Of a stretch of DNA of 64,000 nucleotides, positions 12,021 through 25,043 are shown in pieces (the first letter of the stretch is position 1; every line of letters begins with the position of its first letter). The notes below the pieces were generated by a model, which was not told the origin of the DNA, made no database searches, and saw only the letters and a program-made list of their open reading frames with translations. Where the stretch lies: contig CM030713.1 of the NCBI GenBank assembly GCA_017979445.1, forward strand, positions 28,253,934-28,317,933. The letters run 5' to 3'. Source of the DNA: Akebia trifoliata. Its lineage: Eukaryota > Streptophyta > Magnoliopsida > Ranunculales > Lardizabalaceae. The translations under genes and the position numbers were made by a program.

Positions 12021-13565
12021 AGTACACAGACTTAGTGGTGCCAAAAGTACAGGTTCAACCACCCTTGACGAGTACTGGGTGGTGCTTTTGCTTTGGTACC
12101 GTGTTCTTGGGTACTTTCACCATTTTACCCTACTTTTTGAACTCCCATCAAACTAAATTTTCCACATAGAAATCATTATTATTCAAAATTATACGTTTGT
12201 CAACAATAGTTAATAATTTAATTAGGGGTGGCAATGGCCCGGGTCCTAAGGTATTGAGGTGAGGATGTTATGAAAATTTATCAAACCAAAAACCGATCTA
12301 TTTTAATAATTATGTCAAAAACTTAAATCCAAACCCAACACATTTATTAAATTGGTAACCTGGCCTGACTCAACATAACACATCTAGTAAAGTCATACAA
12401 CCATAAAATAATATCTACCAAGATAAATTAAGTTTCACTAGCCATGTGAATGGTCATTTTGGAAAGCAAATATTACAAACATCCGAGATTTCAATGAAAA
12501 ACTCAGATTAAAAAAATATAAATAATAAAAAATATTATAATAATGAAAGTGTTTTCTTTTCTTTCCCAAATTATAAGTTTAACCATTAATCATTTGAAAA
12601 ATATATTATTGTTCCCTCTATATTTTTTTTAAATTTGAAAAAAAATGTATAATAAAATTCTAGAAAAAATGGGTACTTCAAAAATCATTAAATAGTTGTT
12701 AATATTTGAGATATCTCCTTTGTTTTATGATTTAAAAACACTAAATGCAGAATAACCAAATATGCCAAAACAAATTAAGAGAATTAAAATCCTTAACCTA
12801 GACCTGACTCATTTAATAATCGTGTTAGACAGGTCAACACTGTTATAACCCAAACTCAATTAGACTTGACCCAAACCCAAAATCAAGTAACATCAACTTA
12901 CCAGGGTTTTTTTTAATCAAACTCTCATATCATTCCCTAATCTATCCCTTCTATCATAGTACTTCTGTTTTAATATTGTAATTAACCTTCAAATCTACAT
13001 AATCATCAAATAGATTTATTTAAGAATAGAAAATGAAATAATGGACCTCAGTCCTATCTCACTGCATCAATTTTTAAGCATTACTTTGTAGTTTTATTTG
13101 ATTGAAGATATCATTTATGATAGTTAAACGTGGAGATGGAAATCAAGTTGCCTCCAATAATTATGATAGGATGTAGAAGTGCCGACAGCAATGGCAATAA
13201 TGATTAGGAAACCCTATTTAAGAACTCTCAAATCAAATTTGAAAGATCTTTCATAGACAAAGACCTTAATTCTGTTGCTTCTTAAGGTTTTGTACCAAAA
13301 AGTCTCTTAATTAAATGTTAATGAATCCATCGTTTGTTCGCAATTCGCTGGAACAGACAAGATAAACTAAATTTGCATTAAGGCATAATAAAACCTCCAT
13401 TTAATATAGATTTAAGAGAGGTAAACTTAAAAAGAGAAATAACTAAGCTTCTTTTCTACTGCACATCATGCAGGAACCAGAACAGAACAATAAATAAATA
13501 ATATAGAAAGGACAAAAGATTGGGGGAAAGAAGGGAGAGAGAACTGCAGTAGGTTGGGCATGAAT

Positions 13566-13797
13566 CATGGTTTTAAATCTCTTCCGAGACCGAGCCGACT
13601 CGACTTGTCCGATACATCTCGGTATCGTCCTCCAATGAAACGGATAGACAAGTCAAATGTATCGGACGAGATTTAAAACAATGGTTCATTTGTCTCATTG
13701 TTGAGCAAGATGACTCAAACGTATATGAAAACTCGTCCGAGACGACTCAGTCTTGTTCATGGATGAGACGAGACGTCAAAACAATTTTAAAACCATA
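13566..13797. mobile_element. hAT-like MITE (CATGGTTTTAAA family), copy 1
   Basis: The ends CATGGTTTTAAATCTC and, reversed, ATGGTTTTAAAATTG form terminal inverted repeats; the interior has several GACGAGAC/GAGACGAG blocks. Flanking octamers GCATGAAT and GCATGGAC agree at 6 of 8 positions, a decayed target duplication. It lies 22 bp past the stop codon of the phosphate-transporter gene, within its presumed 3'UTR. Confidence 0.7.
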
Positions 13798-13819
13798 GCA
13801 TGGACATGGCATTAATGAT

Positions 13820-15755
13820 TCAATATAGGGAGTTGTAGGTGAAAGTGGTGGCAATTATGGAGGCTACACATATGAAGAGTGAGGGAAGTAAGGTGACATT
13901 CAAGAGCCTACTTTCACCCAAGTATCCGGCCAGCGTAATTGTGCCATCCGCGACCACCCGAGCCAGGGTTCCAGCTTCTGTTGAAAGCAATCCACCATTG
14001 TAGGTTCCACGTGAAAGCCTGGATGACATCACCCGAGATAGGAGCGATAGGTTGACACCTGGCTTTGTCAAGAAAAAAATTAGTGGAAAATATTTTTAAA
14101 AAGTCTCGGAATATAAAAAATAGCCATAGAAAATTATGATCGATTGGCTATATTCTTGGTCTGTAACCTAGAGCTAATCAAATGCTGCCCTAAACAAAAT
14201 AAACATACCCTCGATTCAAAATACTGTGAAATATATTGACATGGTACCAACCCACTATAATCTATAGATCACGAAGAAGGATTATGGGTAGTTTAACAAA
14301 ATGGTTCATAGAAATGAAATACGGATTTATTGTGGTTAAAATACATGAATTTTTAAGATGGAAGAGTAGAAAAAGTGAATCTTTCAAGACATGAGATCAT
14401 TGTAAAGTTGAGACGAATATTATTTGGAAGGAGAATGGCTTGTAGCCAAAAACCACAAAAAAAAAAACATGCAAGATCTTCGGAAGATAGCTCCACCAAG
14501 AAAATTAGGAAAAATGATTTTATATTTGGAAAACTGAGATACAAATTCTGAAATGTTGGAGAGGGCATGTGCACATGGGGGTATTGTAAAAGACTACACA
14601 ATGAATTAGTTCTTCATCATAGATTTACCTTCAAGAACTTCGGCAGAAACGAAGGTGATAAGAGCCGAGCATACGTATTGTGGCATAGAGTACGGGCTTA
14701 TAATGTGGAAGCTTAGGAGTATACCTATGCATACCATAATTTCAGATGCCAATAAAATTTGCCTGCAATAAGATCAATTAAAACGGTCATCAATAGATTA
14801 TAGTAAGGAAATATACATATTATAAATTGGGTCAAATTTACTGGATTTATTTTTTAATAAAATAAAAAATCAAATAAATGGAACATATATTCAATAATTT
14901 CGACACCCAGGCTTAAGACATTATAGTATCTTGTATCAATAGTATCTTCAATCCCCTATCATAAATCTTCTGTAATTCTTTTATTTTTCTTGTCTCGAAA
15001 TCGTTTTGTCAGTTAGGTCTTTTTTTTGTATAGATAAAAGACTATTGGAATGCATGCTAAGACGTAAAGTACATGCAACTTTCATGGTGAAACCAATTAC
15101 TTAGACATTAATTATTACTGTTGTTGATGCTAACAGATTAAGATATTAATGTGGTAACCCTAACAAATAACTGATAATTTTCCTTATCCCCAAAAGTTTA
15201 CCTGTCTTCGAACATGTTGCTAATGTAGCTTCCAACAATAATGTTTACTGGAAGAACTGTTAGCCCAAGGCATGCAAGGAAAATTGCCACTGAGCTAGTT
15301 GACCAATTAAAGTAGTATGTGGTGATGACACTGGATTCAGAAAGTAAAATCTCCATGGAATATTTGAGCATGAAATAAATCAATAACTGGACCTGCAAAA
15401 TATTAAATTGTTAGCTAGATCGTGCACAAAACTGATATATAGTGTTAGAAACCAACCAAGGTTACAAAGAGCAATACACACAAAACTCACACCACTCTCC
15501 ACAGTACTCTAAGCCACAGAAATGTTACAAACCCAATCCCAACTACCCAACATGTCTTCGAAAAAGATCTTGAATTCTTTAAAAAGCTTACACCAAAAAA
15601 ATAAAAAAACCCAGGATTGAAATGATAGTGTCCTGACACGATTGTTCTCTATTCTCGAAGATTCAAATATTCTTTTCGTTCCAGAAAAACTCAACGGATT
15701 TCAGAAGGCATTAGACTTGAAGTTCAGAAGTTTCTCTTCTTTATCTTTTTAAATG

Positions 15756-15794
<39 letters not shown>

Positions 15795-18700
15795 TTATTA
15801 ATGTCAAGAATTTAGTAGGTATTATGTTCCAATCATAACCACAGACATCAATTTTGAAAATGCATATACCATAGATGAAATGTGCTATTAAAATAGATCT
15901 TTTACTTAGCTTAACTGATATCTTATGAATTGGGGTGATCTAAGTAAAAGCTGGTGTGGCAATAGAATCTCTCTTAAATATCAATCATGTTTTGAAAAAA
16001 GCATCCCAAAGTTACCAATCTTCTTCAGCATCATATTGTGAGCGTCCACAGCTTTATTTGACCATATGAATTATTTCTACTAAAAGTATCCAGTGCTAAT
16101 TGTACTAGGATTTGCACCCCACATAGTGGAAAATTAGTAGATCCAGTCAATTAAGAAGAAAGATAATCCAATAGGCTACAGAAGAACGAAAATTGCTACC
16201 TTAATATACCGACAAATCAATTTATCCAATGATACAAGTGGCATGCACTTATGAAAAAAGAAAAGAAGTGTAAAGTAAATACTAAATCAAACTCAGAATA
16301 ACCGTACATACCTTTACGGATGGTGTCAGTAACCTATATGCTGAACCAATTGAAGCAGAAGCTCTGTGTGATTCTTCCGAAGATTCTTCACTAACATCAC
16401 ATTCTTGGTCACCATCTTCATCCTCTGGCTTTTCTTCTGAACTTAAGAGTAATGGTTGTGCGAGGCCTTTTTCAAGTGCATCATTTTCTACTGGTCCTGT
16501 CATTTAAAAAAAATGTTTGCCAATTAGATCTTTCATTAATCAACATCTATGGAAACAGTTGAATTACCAATATTGTGAAATGAAATAAAAGATTCAAATA
16601 AAAGTGAGAAGATGTAGAAGACCGCGGGCTTAGCAACTTGCGAGGCAATTTTCTATAGTTTCAAGAAAAGTAATTTGTGTTCAAGATTACAAACAGACCA
16701 GGCTGACCTGAGCCCAAGTGCTGAGTGGTCCCAGTTAGAGACCTAGACACTTCCATCCATGATAGGTTCAAAAAATTCAACCAAAAATTACATGCATTTT
16801 CCCTGGAATCAAAACAAAAATACCTGACTTAAAATTTGCACCCAATCCCATGTTTCTTGAGCCACACTGGTCCATGATGAAGGCCAGGCAGGTTCTTGCA
16901 CAATGTGCAAGGGCACGAGGCATAACAAGCTAGGACCAAGCCCGGATCTGATCAGGCTAGCCTAGCACAGCCCAAATTTCATTGCATTGAACATTAAGTC
17001 ATGACAAAAGAGCATACTGGGTTGATAAGATCGGTCCACAGGCCTAGATGTCCAGAGAGGTCCACGGCTTAAGACCTGTTGGGACTGGGCCAGCTAAGCT
17101 GTATGCAATCCTACCTGTGCTATGAGTAATGAGTTCTATATGTATTTCATAGGCATTAGTAAGAAAAAAGAATATTTTGACAACATCGTCCACTCAATGT
17201 TAACGGTGGGATGCTCTAATCGGATACCTAGCTGCACATGGTGATGCCATAATTGTAAGTTTGTTGCTTGTGTTGCCAATATATGACGCTAAGTTTGAGC
17301 CATTTTGAAATTCTTACCAAGTCTTTGCAGTTTATGCATTGTAAATGCTGGCATGGATCTGGGTCTGTAGTGATTGATGTCGTAAGTCATAACTTCACTT
17401 GGAGAACATGGGTGCGAACTACAATGGGTCAGAGTTCTCTCAAGTTTATGATAATTAACGTTGCACCCATTGTCTCATGAAGAACAAAGGGACACTGCAA
17501 TGAAATGATTTAGTAATAATGGAGGTGAAGACGAGTGACCTTTAAAGTTATACAACTCTATGGAAAGGAAGATGTTGCTAGTGGCCCCTATTACTTTGGC
17601 TGACAGCTGTCTGAAGTGAGATGCAGAGAACTCACTTCCCCTTTTCATGGCTTACTGTATACGTTTAACGCAGATGTAGGATGGACCACTCAATAGCAAT
17701 GATGAGGTGAAGTCATGTCTCAAGATCTGATTACCAGAATTGACTTGGACCAGTCAGAGAAGTGCAAAAGTTGGAAATGAAGAGAAGAGAACACACCTCT
17801 GATCCTTAAATAGTTATGCTGACTCATGTTTTGGTTCTCTGTCCAAATGACATTTTTTACTAAAACTGTAATGGGGACACATGTAGTTTTCTCAGGTACC
17901 AGTTTCGATATCAATTAGTGTAGATATAGATAGATATGCTGGGTATGTTGAAGTATCTGGTATCAATCTATGGTAAAGAAATATTTCAAAAGCTATTCGC
18001 TCGAAAGCCTCAAACGAAAACTATTCAAGGGATAACAGAGGTTAATGCTTGAAGATTGTAGCATAAGTAATTAATAACGTCAGAAAATGCAATTGTTGCA
18101 GATAAAATACAAGAGAAATTTGTTTCTCAAGCATAAGTAGATTTGTAATATAGATAAGTTAGATTGACTACCAAGTTTGACTTACCATCATCCACTTCCT
18201 GTGGCACATGGTTCTCTTGTGTGTCACGAACCGGTTCCTTAAAAGAAATCCACAACCAAACCAAGTAGATCAGCCATGCCAGAGCCATAACCCAGCCAGG
18301 TAAAGTGTCTACATTAAATGTTAGCTTGTAAATCTTAAAATTGGTCTGAAGTAAGCCAGCAATGGCAGGACCACATGCCATCCCAAGAGCGCTGGCACTA
18401 ACAAAACCAGCAGAAGCCTGCATTCGTATTTTAAGAGGTACACAGTCACTGATATATCGCCGATTAACTGCTCTTGCTGAGCCAAATCTGAAAAGATGAC
18501 AGACGTCATTGTGTCAAAGCACATCAAAGGACATAAAATGCAATATATATATATGGGGGCGGTTCAACAGCCCTAAAGTTTGCCAAGTTTTGTGCCAAAC
18601 ATTTTTTGTAAATCACTTTTGATGGGGTTAGAAGTTTTGGAATAGGCTGATTTTTGTGAGGATGATCTCTACGGTGAAGAGATCATCTTCACCAAAAATC

Positions 18701-21700
18701 AGCTCATTTTGAAACGTCTAACCCCATCAAAAGTGATTTATAAAAATTAGACGGTCCACGATTCTTCAACTTGTAAACTAGGGTTAGAAGTTTCAAAATG
18801 AGCTGATTTTGGTGAAGATGATCTCTTCACCGTAGAGATCATCCTCACAAAAAATCAGCCTATTCCAAAACTTCTAACCCCATCAAAAGTGATTTATAAA
18901 AATTAGACGGTCCACGATTCTTCAACTGTAAACTAGGGTTAGAAGTTTCAAAATGAGCTGATTTTGGTGAAGATGATCTCTTCACCGTAGAGATCATCCT
19001 CACAAAAAATCAGCCTATTCCAAAACTTCTAACCCCATCAAAAGTGATTTACAAAAAATGTTTGGCACAAAACTTGGCAAACTTTAGGGCTGCCGAACCG
19101 CTTCCTATATATATATTATATATGCATAAGCTTGCAAGGTTTAAAAAAAACTTGAGGTGCAATTGCTGAGGTTCAAGGCATAAGCTTCAATGTTTTTCTT
19201 TTTTAAACGCTCTAAAAATTCCTTTAAAAAAAGGACCGGCAGAGAGATAAAAAGAAGTATATAAAATAAGTATACTAGCACTTCTTCTAATAGAAGACAT
19301 GGCTTTAGAAAGAATTGATTGGAGGAACAAGAATGCATCATCAATATAATCTATCCCTTAAATAAGCACAAATCATAAATCAAATCTTAATTTATAAACC
19401 AAATACAAGTCATAGTCAAGTACTTGAGTCAAGTTAACAATATAAGATATTTTTCTGCAAACTTCTTTTAGGTCCAAAATCCAAATTTCCCTCCCACGCA
19501 ATAATTAATAGTATAACACTTGACAACAATATCTTAGTGGTCATCAATGAGGCTTGACTATGTGATAAGTTGTGCCATTACCACATGTACATTTACAGGT
19601 TCCAGTCTACGAGCTCGCACATGCCTCGAAGCGTATGGCTCTTGTATCTCGAGACTAGCCTTTTTAAACCTTATAGGATTGAAAGAGATATGGATCTAAA
19701 TAACCATTCACACACAAGAAGATATGTGCATAATAAAACCAACAGAAATGTGAATGACCTTAATAAGAGCCAGCAGCATGCAGTATCATTAATTAATTTT
19801 ACCAATTATTTTAACTTGTTTTTGCCTAATCAAAAGCATCAAAAATGGATGGCCAATGGACTCCCAAATTTAAAATGCATTGACCAAAGGTGAAGATGCA
19901 ATAATTTTTCAACAGTTCTTAAAATGTTGTGCTCTACATTCATGTGGCATCCAATCATGTTTTTGGGTGCCACATGGACATGCGTCCATATAGATAGGTT
20001 TGTAACTGATCTCTTTTCGGTCATACAAGTATATGAGGATTAAAGCAATCACTCAACCATTTATATACATATCAGAGAACTTACGATAATTTGGATAAAC
20101 AAAGCAGAAACAGAAAGTTTAACATATCAAGTCAGAAGAGGGAGAAAGCAATCGCTTACCCACATAAAAGACGACCAATCAGAAGAACCGCTATTGAATC
20201 AAGATCGTATGCCAATGCATATAAAGTATTCCCCACAAAAAGAATGATACTGCTAAATACAAGAGGTCTGAAGTATGATTTATTTGACCATGCACTAAAA
20301 TACACTGATGAAAACACTTGAGCAACAGCCATCGCCCCAATCACAACACCACAAACTGTTGCCGCAGCTCCAAGGTTCATGGAGTAGTTGTCCGCTGTTG
20401 GCACAATAATGTATGTGTTGACCATATACAGGAATGTATTCGCCAAGTTTAAGAGAAGGGACATAAAATGATAAGTTTGGCCATCAACTTGATCCTCGGT
20501 TGGAGTTGGTAACTCTTCTTGCATAATTAGTGCATGTTGTCCTAAAAATTGGAGGAAGTTTGTTGAGTGAGTTAATCTGTCTATCGCTGCTTTTATTGAA
20601 TCAATAATGGGTTCCTGCAAAGGAAGTCATTACATAACATCTACGTAAATGTAAATCAAATACTCAACCAAACGAACGGCAAAGAATAATTATAAAATGT
20701 TGGGCAAACATTAAAAAGGGGGGAAAATAGAGGTAAGAACAAAAAAAACCTGCAACAGAACAGAGGGTTGATCGTAGATTGATAAGTAGCTTCCTCTGCA
20801 ATCCTGAAGATCGGCAAGATTGCGAGATATGGCTCCCACAACAGCCCCAAGGCCCTGCATGTTCCATTATTAGTTAATAACGTTTGATTCACACAAAGAG
20901 ATACCCTTTTCAGAGACTAATTATGCTTGATAAAACTTTGTAAAACATAATGAAAAATCGCATCCAAGAATTAAAGCTGATAAAAGTGAAGATGTGGTAG
21001 GGACCTAATATTTTGAGGATCTTCTTAACAATGTTAAAGGAAAAAAGTTTGAAGTTTGAAATTGAAAATTGAATTAATTACCACATGCTTGAACACTTGC
21101 TGTAGTTGAGAATAAGGATGATTTGCACGAGAGGTGACATAGTAATCAGTGAATCTGTAGCCAAAGCGTTTATCAAACTTCTTCAGTATCTTACGCAGAC
21201 CAATAGCATTCATCTCAACAAAATAGAGAAGCTTTAAAAGATCTTGTCCCACTTCTCTATATGCTTCTCGTAGTTCCAAGATTTGGCATATTTCAGGCTG
21301 CTCTAAAAGCACTGCATGCTGTTCTCCAAGCTTGGCTATCCTGCTTGCAAGTAGCCCTTGTTGTTCCAAAAGAAACAGGACAATCTTTTCGATCTAAATT
21401 TGAAGAGCCCATCAAAATTAATCAGCATTGAATTTGTATGCAAATAATATAATCAAATAATAATTACATTCTCAATGAAAAAGCCTGTATAATGTATTTA
21501 ACCAGCAAGAAACATGTGTTTGCAAAGAGAGAATCGACCTTTACCCATAAAAAGACAGCAGTAGGGCATCTTAACAATGTAAAGAAACAGCTTTTGGACC
21601 ATATCGTCAATTATTTAACATCAACCAACACTATGTCTCTAGAAATAGCGAACACCAAGGGATCCCTCTTAAATACAAGCATTACCATTTTTTTTATGAA

Positions 21701-24700
21701 TAACTAAGATTTTATTAAAAGAAAGCATAAGGAAGTAGAGGGAAAATAATTCCCTTGACAATTACCTCATTTATAACTAAAGTGAAATGATACAAACTCA
21801 TGGCTGTTTATCATCATCAAAGCCTTGTCACAAGGATTCAATGTCGGCTGAATGAATCATATTCCTCCATTCCACTATGCCCAAAGCCACGACTTATGTT
21901 ATTGAAAATGTGTTCATATCCACACTTACTATCTCTATCCACATTCTTTTGGGTCTTCCCATTATTCTTTTAGAATTTACAACTTGAATATTCTTCTAAC
22001 CGGAACAGTAATTGTCCTTCATTGAACATGCCCAAACCATCTAAGTTGATTTTATCTTAGTTTATCACCTATTGGACTTTTCCAACATTTTTTTCAAAGA
22101 CATTCATTTTTAATTTTATCTTTCCGAGTCTTGCCATCACTCATCTCAACATCCTCATTTATGCTATATTCATCAACATGATGCTTCTGGACCGCCTAAC
22201 ATTCAACTCCATAAACATAGCTGGTCTTACGGTCATCTTGTTAAATTTTCTTTTAAATTTGAGTGGTATGCGCCAAAAAAAAAAAAAAAAATAGCACTCC
22301 AAAAACACAACTCCACTTTAACCATCTAGCTCTAATATTCATCATCATCTACCTTATTCCAATTAAGATGGGGCAAACAAGGTGATGAATCAAAAACTGT
22401 ACCATGGATAATATCCATCTTTCCCCACCCATAGAAGAGTACTTCACGAGCCACCTTTTACTCTTAAAGGACCCTTCTGAAGTGATCCTTAATATTGTAA
22501 ATGCCTCCATGAGGAGTCTTTGAAATCCACTTCATTTGCTACACATGCATATGTGTAATGGTCACACCAATTCATTAATAAAACGTATACACATGCCTAT
22601 GTATGACTTTATTTATCTACTCCATATATAGAAACAATCTTGACATTCAAATTCACCTAGGTACCTTTGATTTTTTGATTGATTAATATTCATATAAAAT
22701 TTCTAATACCTGATTATCCAACAACCTTGAGAATTCCTTGAGAATGTGACGACGATCTTCTGCTCCAGCCCCAATTTGTTGAGCATATTGCTTGACTTTT
22801 TTCTTCATTAACTTGTAATTGATGTAATAGCTGGGAGTAATCAAATTATAAAATATTAATAGAATCTTATGAACCATAAACAAATTCAAAGTGAAATGAT
22901 GAACAATGCAATAATCAAGGACTGGCATGACATTCAATTTGCACAAAAATATGTCATTTAAATTTAGTGTGAAAATTGATGTAGGTGTTCAGGAATTGAA
23001 TTACATAGAATAGTGTTGACTAACTGAATTAAAAACCTATGATCATATGCAAAAAAGGATGACTGGGTACAAAGATCTGTCATAATTAGAGTTCTAAGAT
23101 GATTGGGTACATATGCTCTCAAATTCTACCTCTATTTTGGTTTCTTCTCGCATTTCAGCACTAATCTTGACTGAGAACATCCTATAAGAGACAAAGGACC
23201 AAAAAAAAAAAAGTGGGGTGATGGCCTAAGATTCTTGGCCTTCAGGAAATACATGTTTATTTCCCACCACTTAGCAAAACTTAAAAGCGGATAGACTATT
23301 ACCAAACACAAGAATTCTCATTGTATATTAATGATAATGGGGTTGGTTTAGTCTTCCTAAAAGAGAAATCCCCCATGCAGTGTGTTGGCTTTTAAACAAT
23401 GCAAAGACTAAGGTAGGAAGGGATGTGTTTCACAAACCTAGCAAATATGAAGTTAGCTAATCGCTTCAACACATAACAATCACAAAGTTCATGAGGGAAT
23501 CAACCAACATATGATGGTTTAGTATCAAGGCCACTTCGCAAGAGCATAATCCCTAACGCAATTAATTATATATGGAAGGCATGCTTGTAAGGATCAAACT
23601 CATGGGTGTGAGACCACATCGGTAGCTGATTATCGCACATAGTCACATACACAAATGGAATTCAGATGTCTACCATGCATGCATTATCTTGCAAACGAGA
23701 TATTTTAATAATTTCTTGCTCCCTCTACCTGACTTTCGATTCGAAATTTTACAGGACAATCAACACATGGTGAAACCTCATCCTGCTCTCCCTTGATGAT
23801 AAAGGATGTTTTTCTCTTTTGATGCATTAGAGTGCATTCTTAAAATTAATTAGCCTTAAATTGGGTGCACAATTTAATATGGTAAGGTAGCCTTATGTTT
23901 CTCAGAGAACATGTAGATGGGTCTTGTTAACGTGTGCCCTAAGGGCACACATTAAAGTGCAATAAATACACTTTGAAATTTGGAATCTGAGGGAATTTTG
24001 GTAAGAAATAGTTTTTTTAAAGGGTATTTTCAGTACAAAATCAAATTTTCAAAGTGTATTTATTGCACTTTAACATGTGCCCTTAGGTAATATGTTAACA
24101 AAATCCCATGTAGATTAGTGAACAATGATACCAGTTATATTACAAAACTTGATGCATGCCAGACCAGTCACTAACCAATGTAACCTCAATGTAAGAACAT
24201 AAAATTCATCCCTTTTAAGATTGAAGATGGAAGCGAAAGCAATACTTGCACCTCGCAGGAAAATAGGTCAAAGAATGAGAATAGACCATATCTTTGGAAG
24301 CATTCTTAAGAAAATGGTTGTTGGTTGTTTTTCAAGGAATTCTTTAGCATTTTGCTCAAATGGAAACTTCAATATATTTAATAACAAATATGAACATCTG
24401 CCATACACATTTTAAAATTTTCCATTTCCTACCGTTAAACAAATAGATATGTGTTCCAACAAAACTAGTTCATTTAAAATCATTTTCATCTTAAAGTTTC
24501 CAATAGCCAAATGATCTTGTAGTGTTTAACAAGCTAACTTTGATCTTTCCCCAAAGAACTGCATGCAAGTCACATTCCGAGGTCTGTTAGTCCAAAATTT
24601 ACTCCCCAACATGACCATTGGGTAGTCAACAATAGTTCACGTTAACAGGGAATTGGAGTTCTTACATGTTCAAAGTTCACTTGATGTACTTTTCCTAGAT

Positions 24701-25043
24701 ATCAGTTTTGTCATGTATTCAGTATTCTGCATTACTGCATCTAAATGGAAGTATAATTAAATTGATAATCTGTAAAATTCATATGCTCAATAAAGTTTGA
24801 TGACACAACCGACAAATTGGTACTTTTTTCCAAGCCACGTGGACTTCAAAATAAAGGACCAAAATACCAAACAGGGATGAGTTCTTCATTGAATGATGGA
24901 TGATGATGTATTAACACTCATTTTACCAAATATTGCCTCGCAAAAAAGCATCTAAATAATTAACTTCTTCAGGCTGATACACAAACATACCCTTGCCATT
25001 CTTGGATCTGCCTTTCTTTCAACTTTTTCCCAAATTCAACCAT
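13820..25043 (-). CDS. VPT1-like (PHT5): SPX-MFS vacuolar phosphate transporter (698 aa, ten coding exons)
   Basis: Tonoplast phosphate transporter of the plant SPX-MFS group, which in known members loads inorganic phosphate into the vacuole. Coding exons, 5' to 3': 25043-24991, 22830-22710, 21393-21082, 20854-20750, 20614-20160, 18487-18186, 16496-16312, 15392-15202, 14762-14629, 14058-13820. All junctions are GT-AG, all phases agree, and the total is 2,097 nt with one terminal stop, close to the family's usual length. Residues 1-162 form the SPX domain; the basic surface expected to bind inositol pyrophosphates is visible at KLMKKK (24-29) and KKFDKR (129-134). Transmembrane helices of the transporter follow from about residue 230, with a long acidic cytosolic loop (about 435-500, rich in E, D and S) in the middle and the conserved [12 protein letters not shown] and [14 protein letters not shown] blocks near the C terminus. 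The gene looks intact. Which family paralogue it is cannot be settled by eye. Confidence 0.95.
15757..15790. repeat. (CA)n microsatellite in SPX-MFS intron
   Basis: Uninterrupted AC dinucleotide run of about 34 bp, between the exons at 15,392 and 16,312. Confidence 0.95.
18555..19105. mobile_element. Modular (TA)n-associated MITE, copy A (SPX-MFS intron)
   Basis: A 551-bp element in a TATATA tract. The ends GGCGGTTCAACAGCCCTAAA and, reversed, GCGGTTCGGCAGCCCTAAAG form inverted repeats of about 70 bp. Inside are modules that each hold a hairpin built on GATGATCTC...GAGATCATC flanked by AAAATCAGC and CTTCTAACCCC blocks. This copy carries an internal 156-bp direct duplication (units starting near 18,751 and 18,907). 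Type I termini; sister copies lie at 43,384, 48,239 and 49,402. Confidence 0.85.
21826..22290 (-). mobile_element. RTE-type LINE reverse-transcriptase tail in SPX-MFS intron
   Basis: Read on the minus strand, broken frames give [17 protein letters not shown], then MRMLR, then LRWFGHVQ with PVRR, then GRPKRMW and [17 protein letters not shown]. This order ([40 protein letters not shown]) is the C-terminal region of plant RTE-type LINE reverse transcriptases. Stops and frameshifts make it a fossil. It sits in the intron between the exons at 21,393 and 22,710, in the same orientation as the gene. Confidence 0.75.
23919..24106. mobile_element. Mutator-like MITE with 9-bp TSD (SPX-MFS intron 1)
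   Basis: A 188-bp element flanked by the exact 9-bp direct repeat CATGTAGAT (23,910-23,918 and 24,107-24,115). The arms GTCTTGTTAACGTGTGCCCT and, reversed, ATTTTGTTAACATATTACCT continue inward through AAAGTGCAATAAATACACTT on both sides. The 9-bp target duplication points to the Mutator superfamily. A degraded relative lies at about 31,280-31,400. Confidence 0.85.

Larger units (their letters stand above)
10200..13557. other. Intergenic region, repeats only
   Basis: No convincing gene. The region contains a fold-back element (11,402-11,763), a two-unit tandem repeat (11,769-12,020) and AT-rich filler. The stretch near 12,222 beginning AGGGGTGGCAATGG resembles a common plant hAT terminus, but its partner end was not found. 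Confidence 0.5.

Noticed and set aside
16640..17110. GC-richer intron stretch with AGCCCAAG/CAGGCT motifs as a possible exon
   Set aside because: No frame extends the transporter; resembles degenerate repeat motifs also seen near 40.6 and 50.0 kb.
20091..20321. 76-aa plus-strand open frame
   Set aside because: Shadow of the minus-strand SPX-MFS exon 20,160-20,614.
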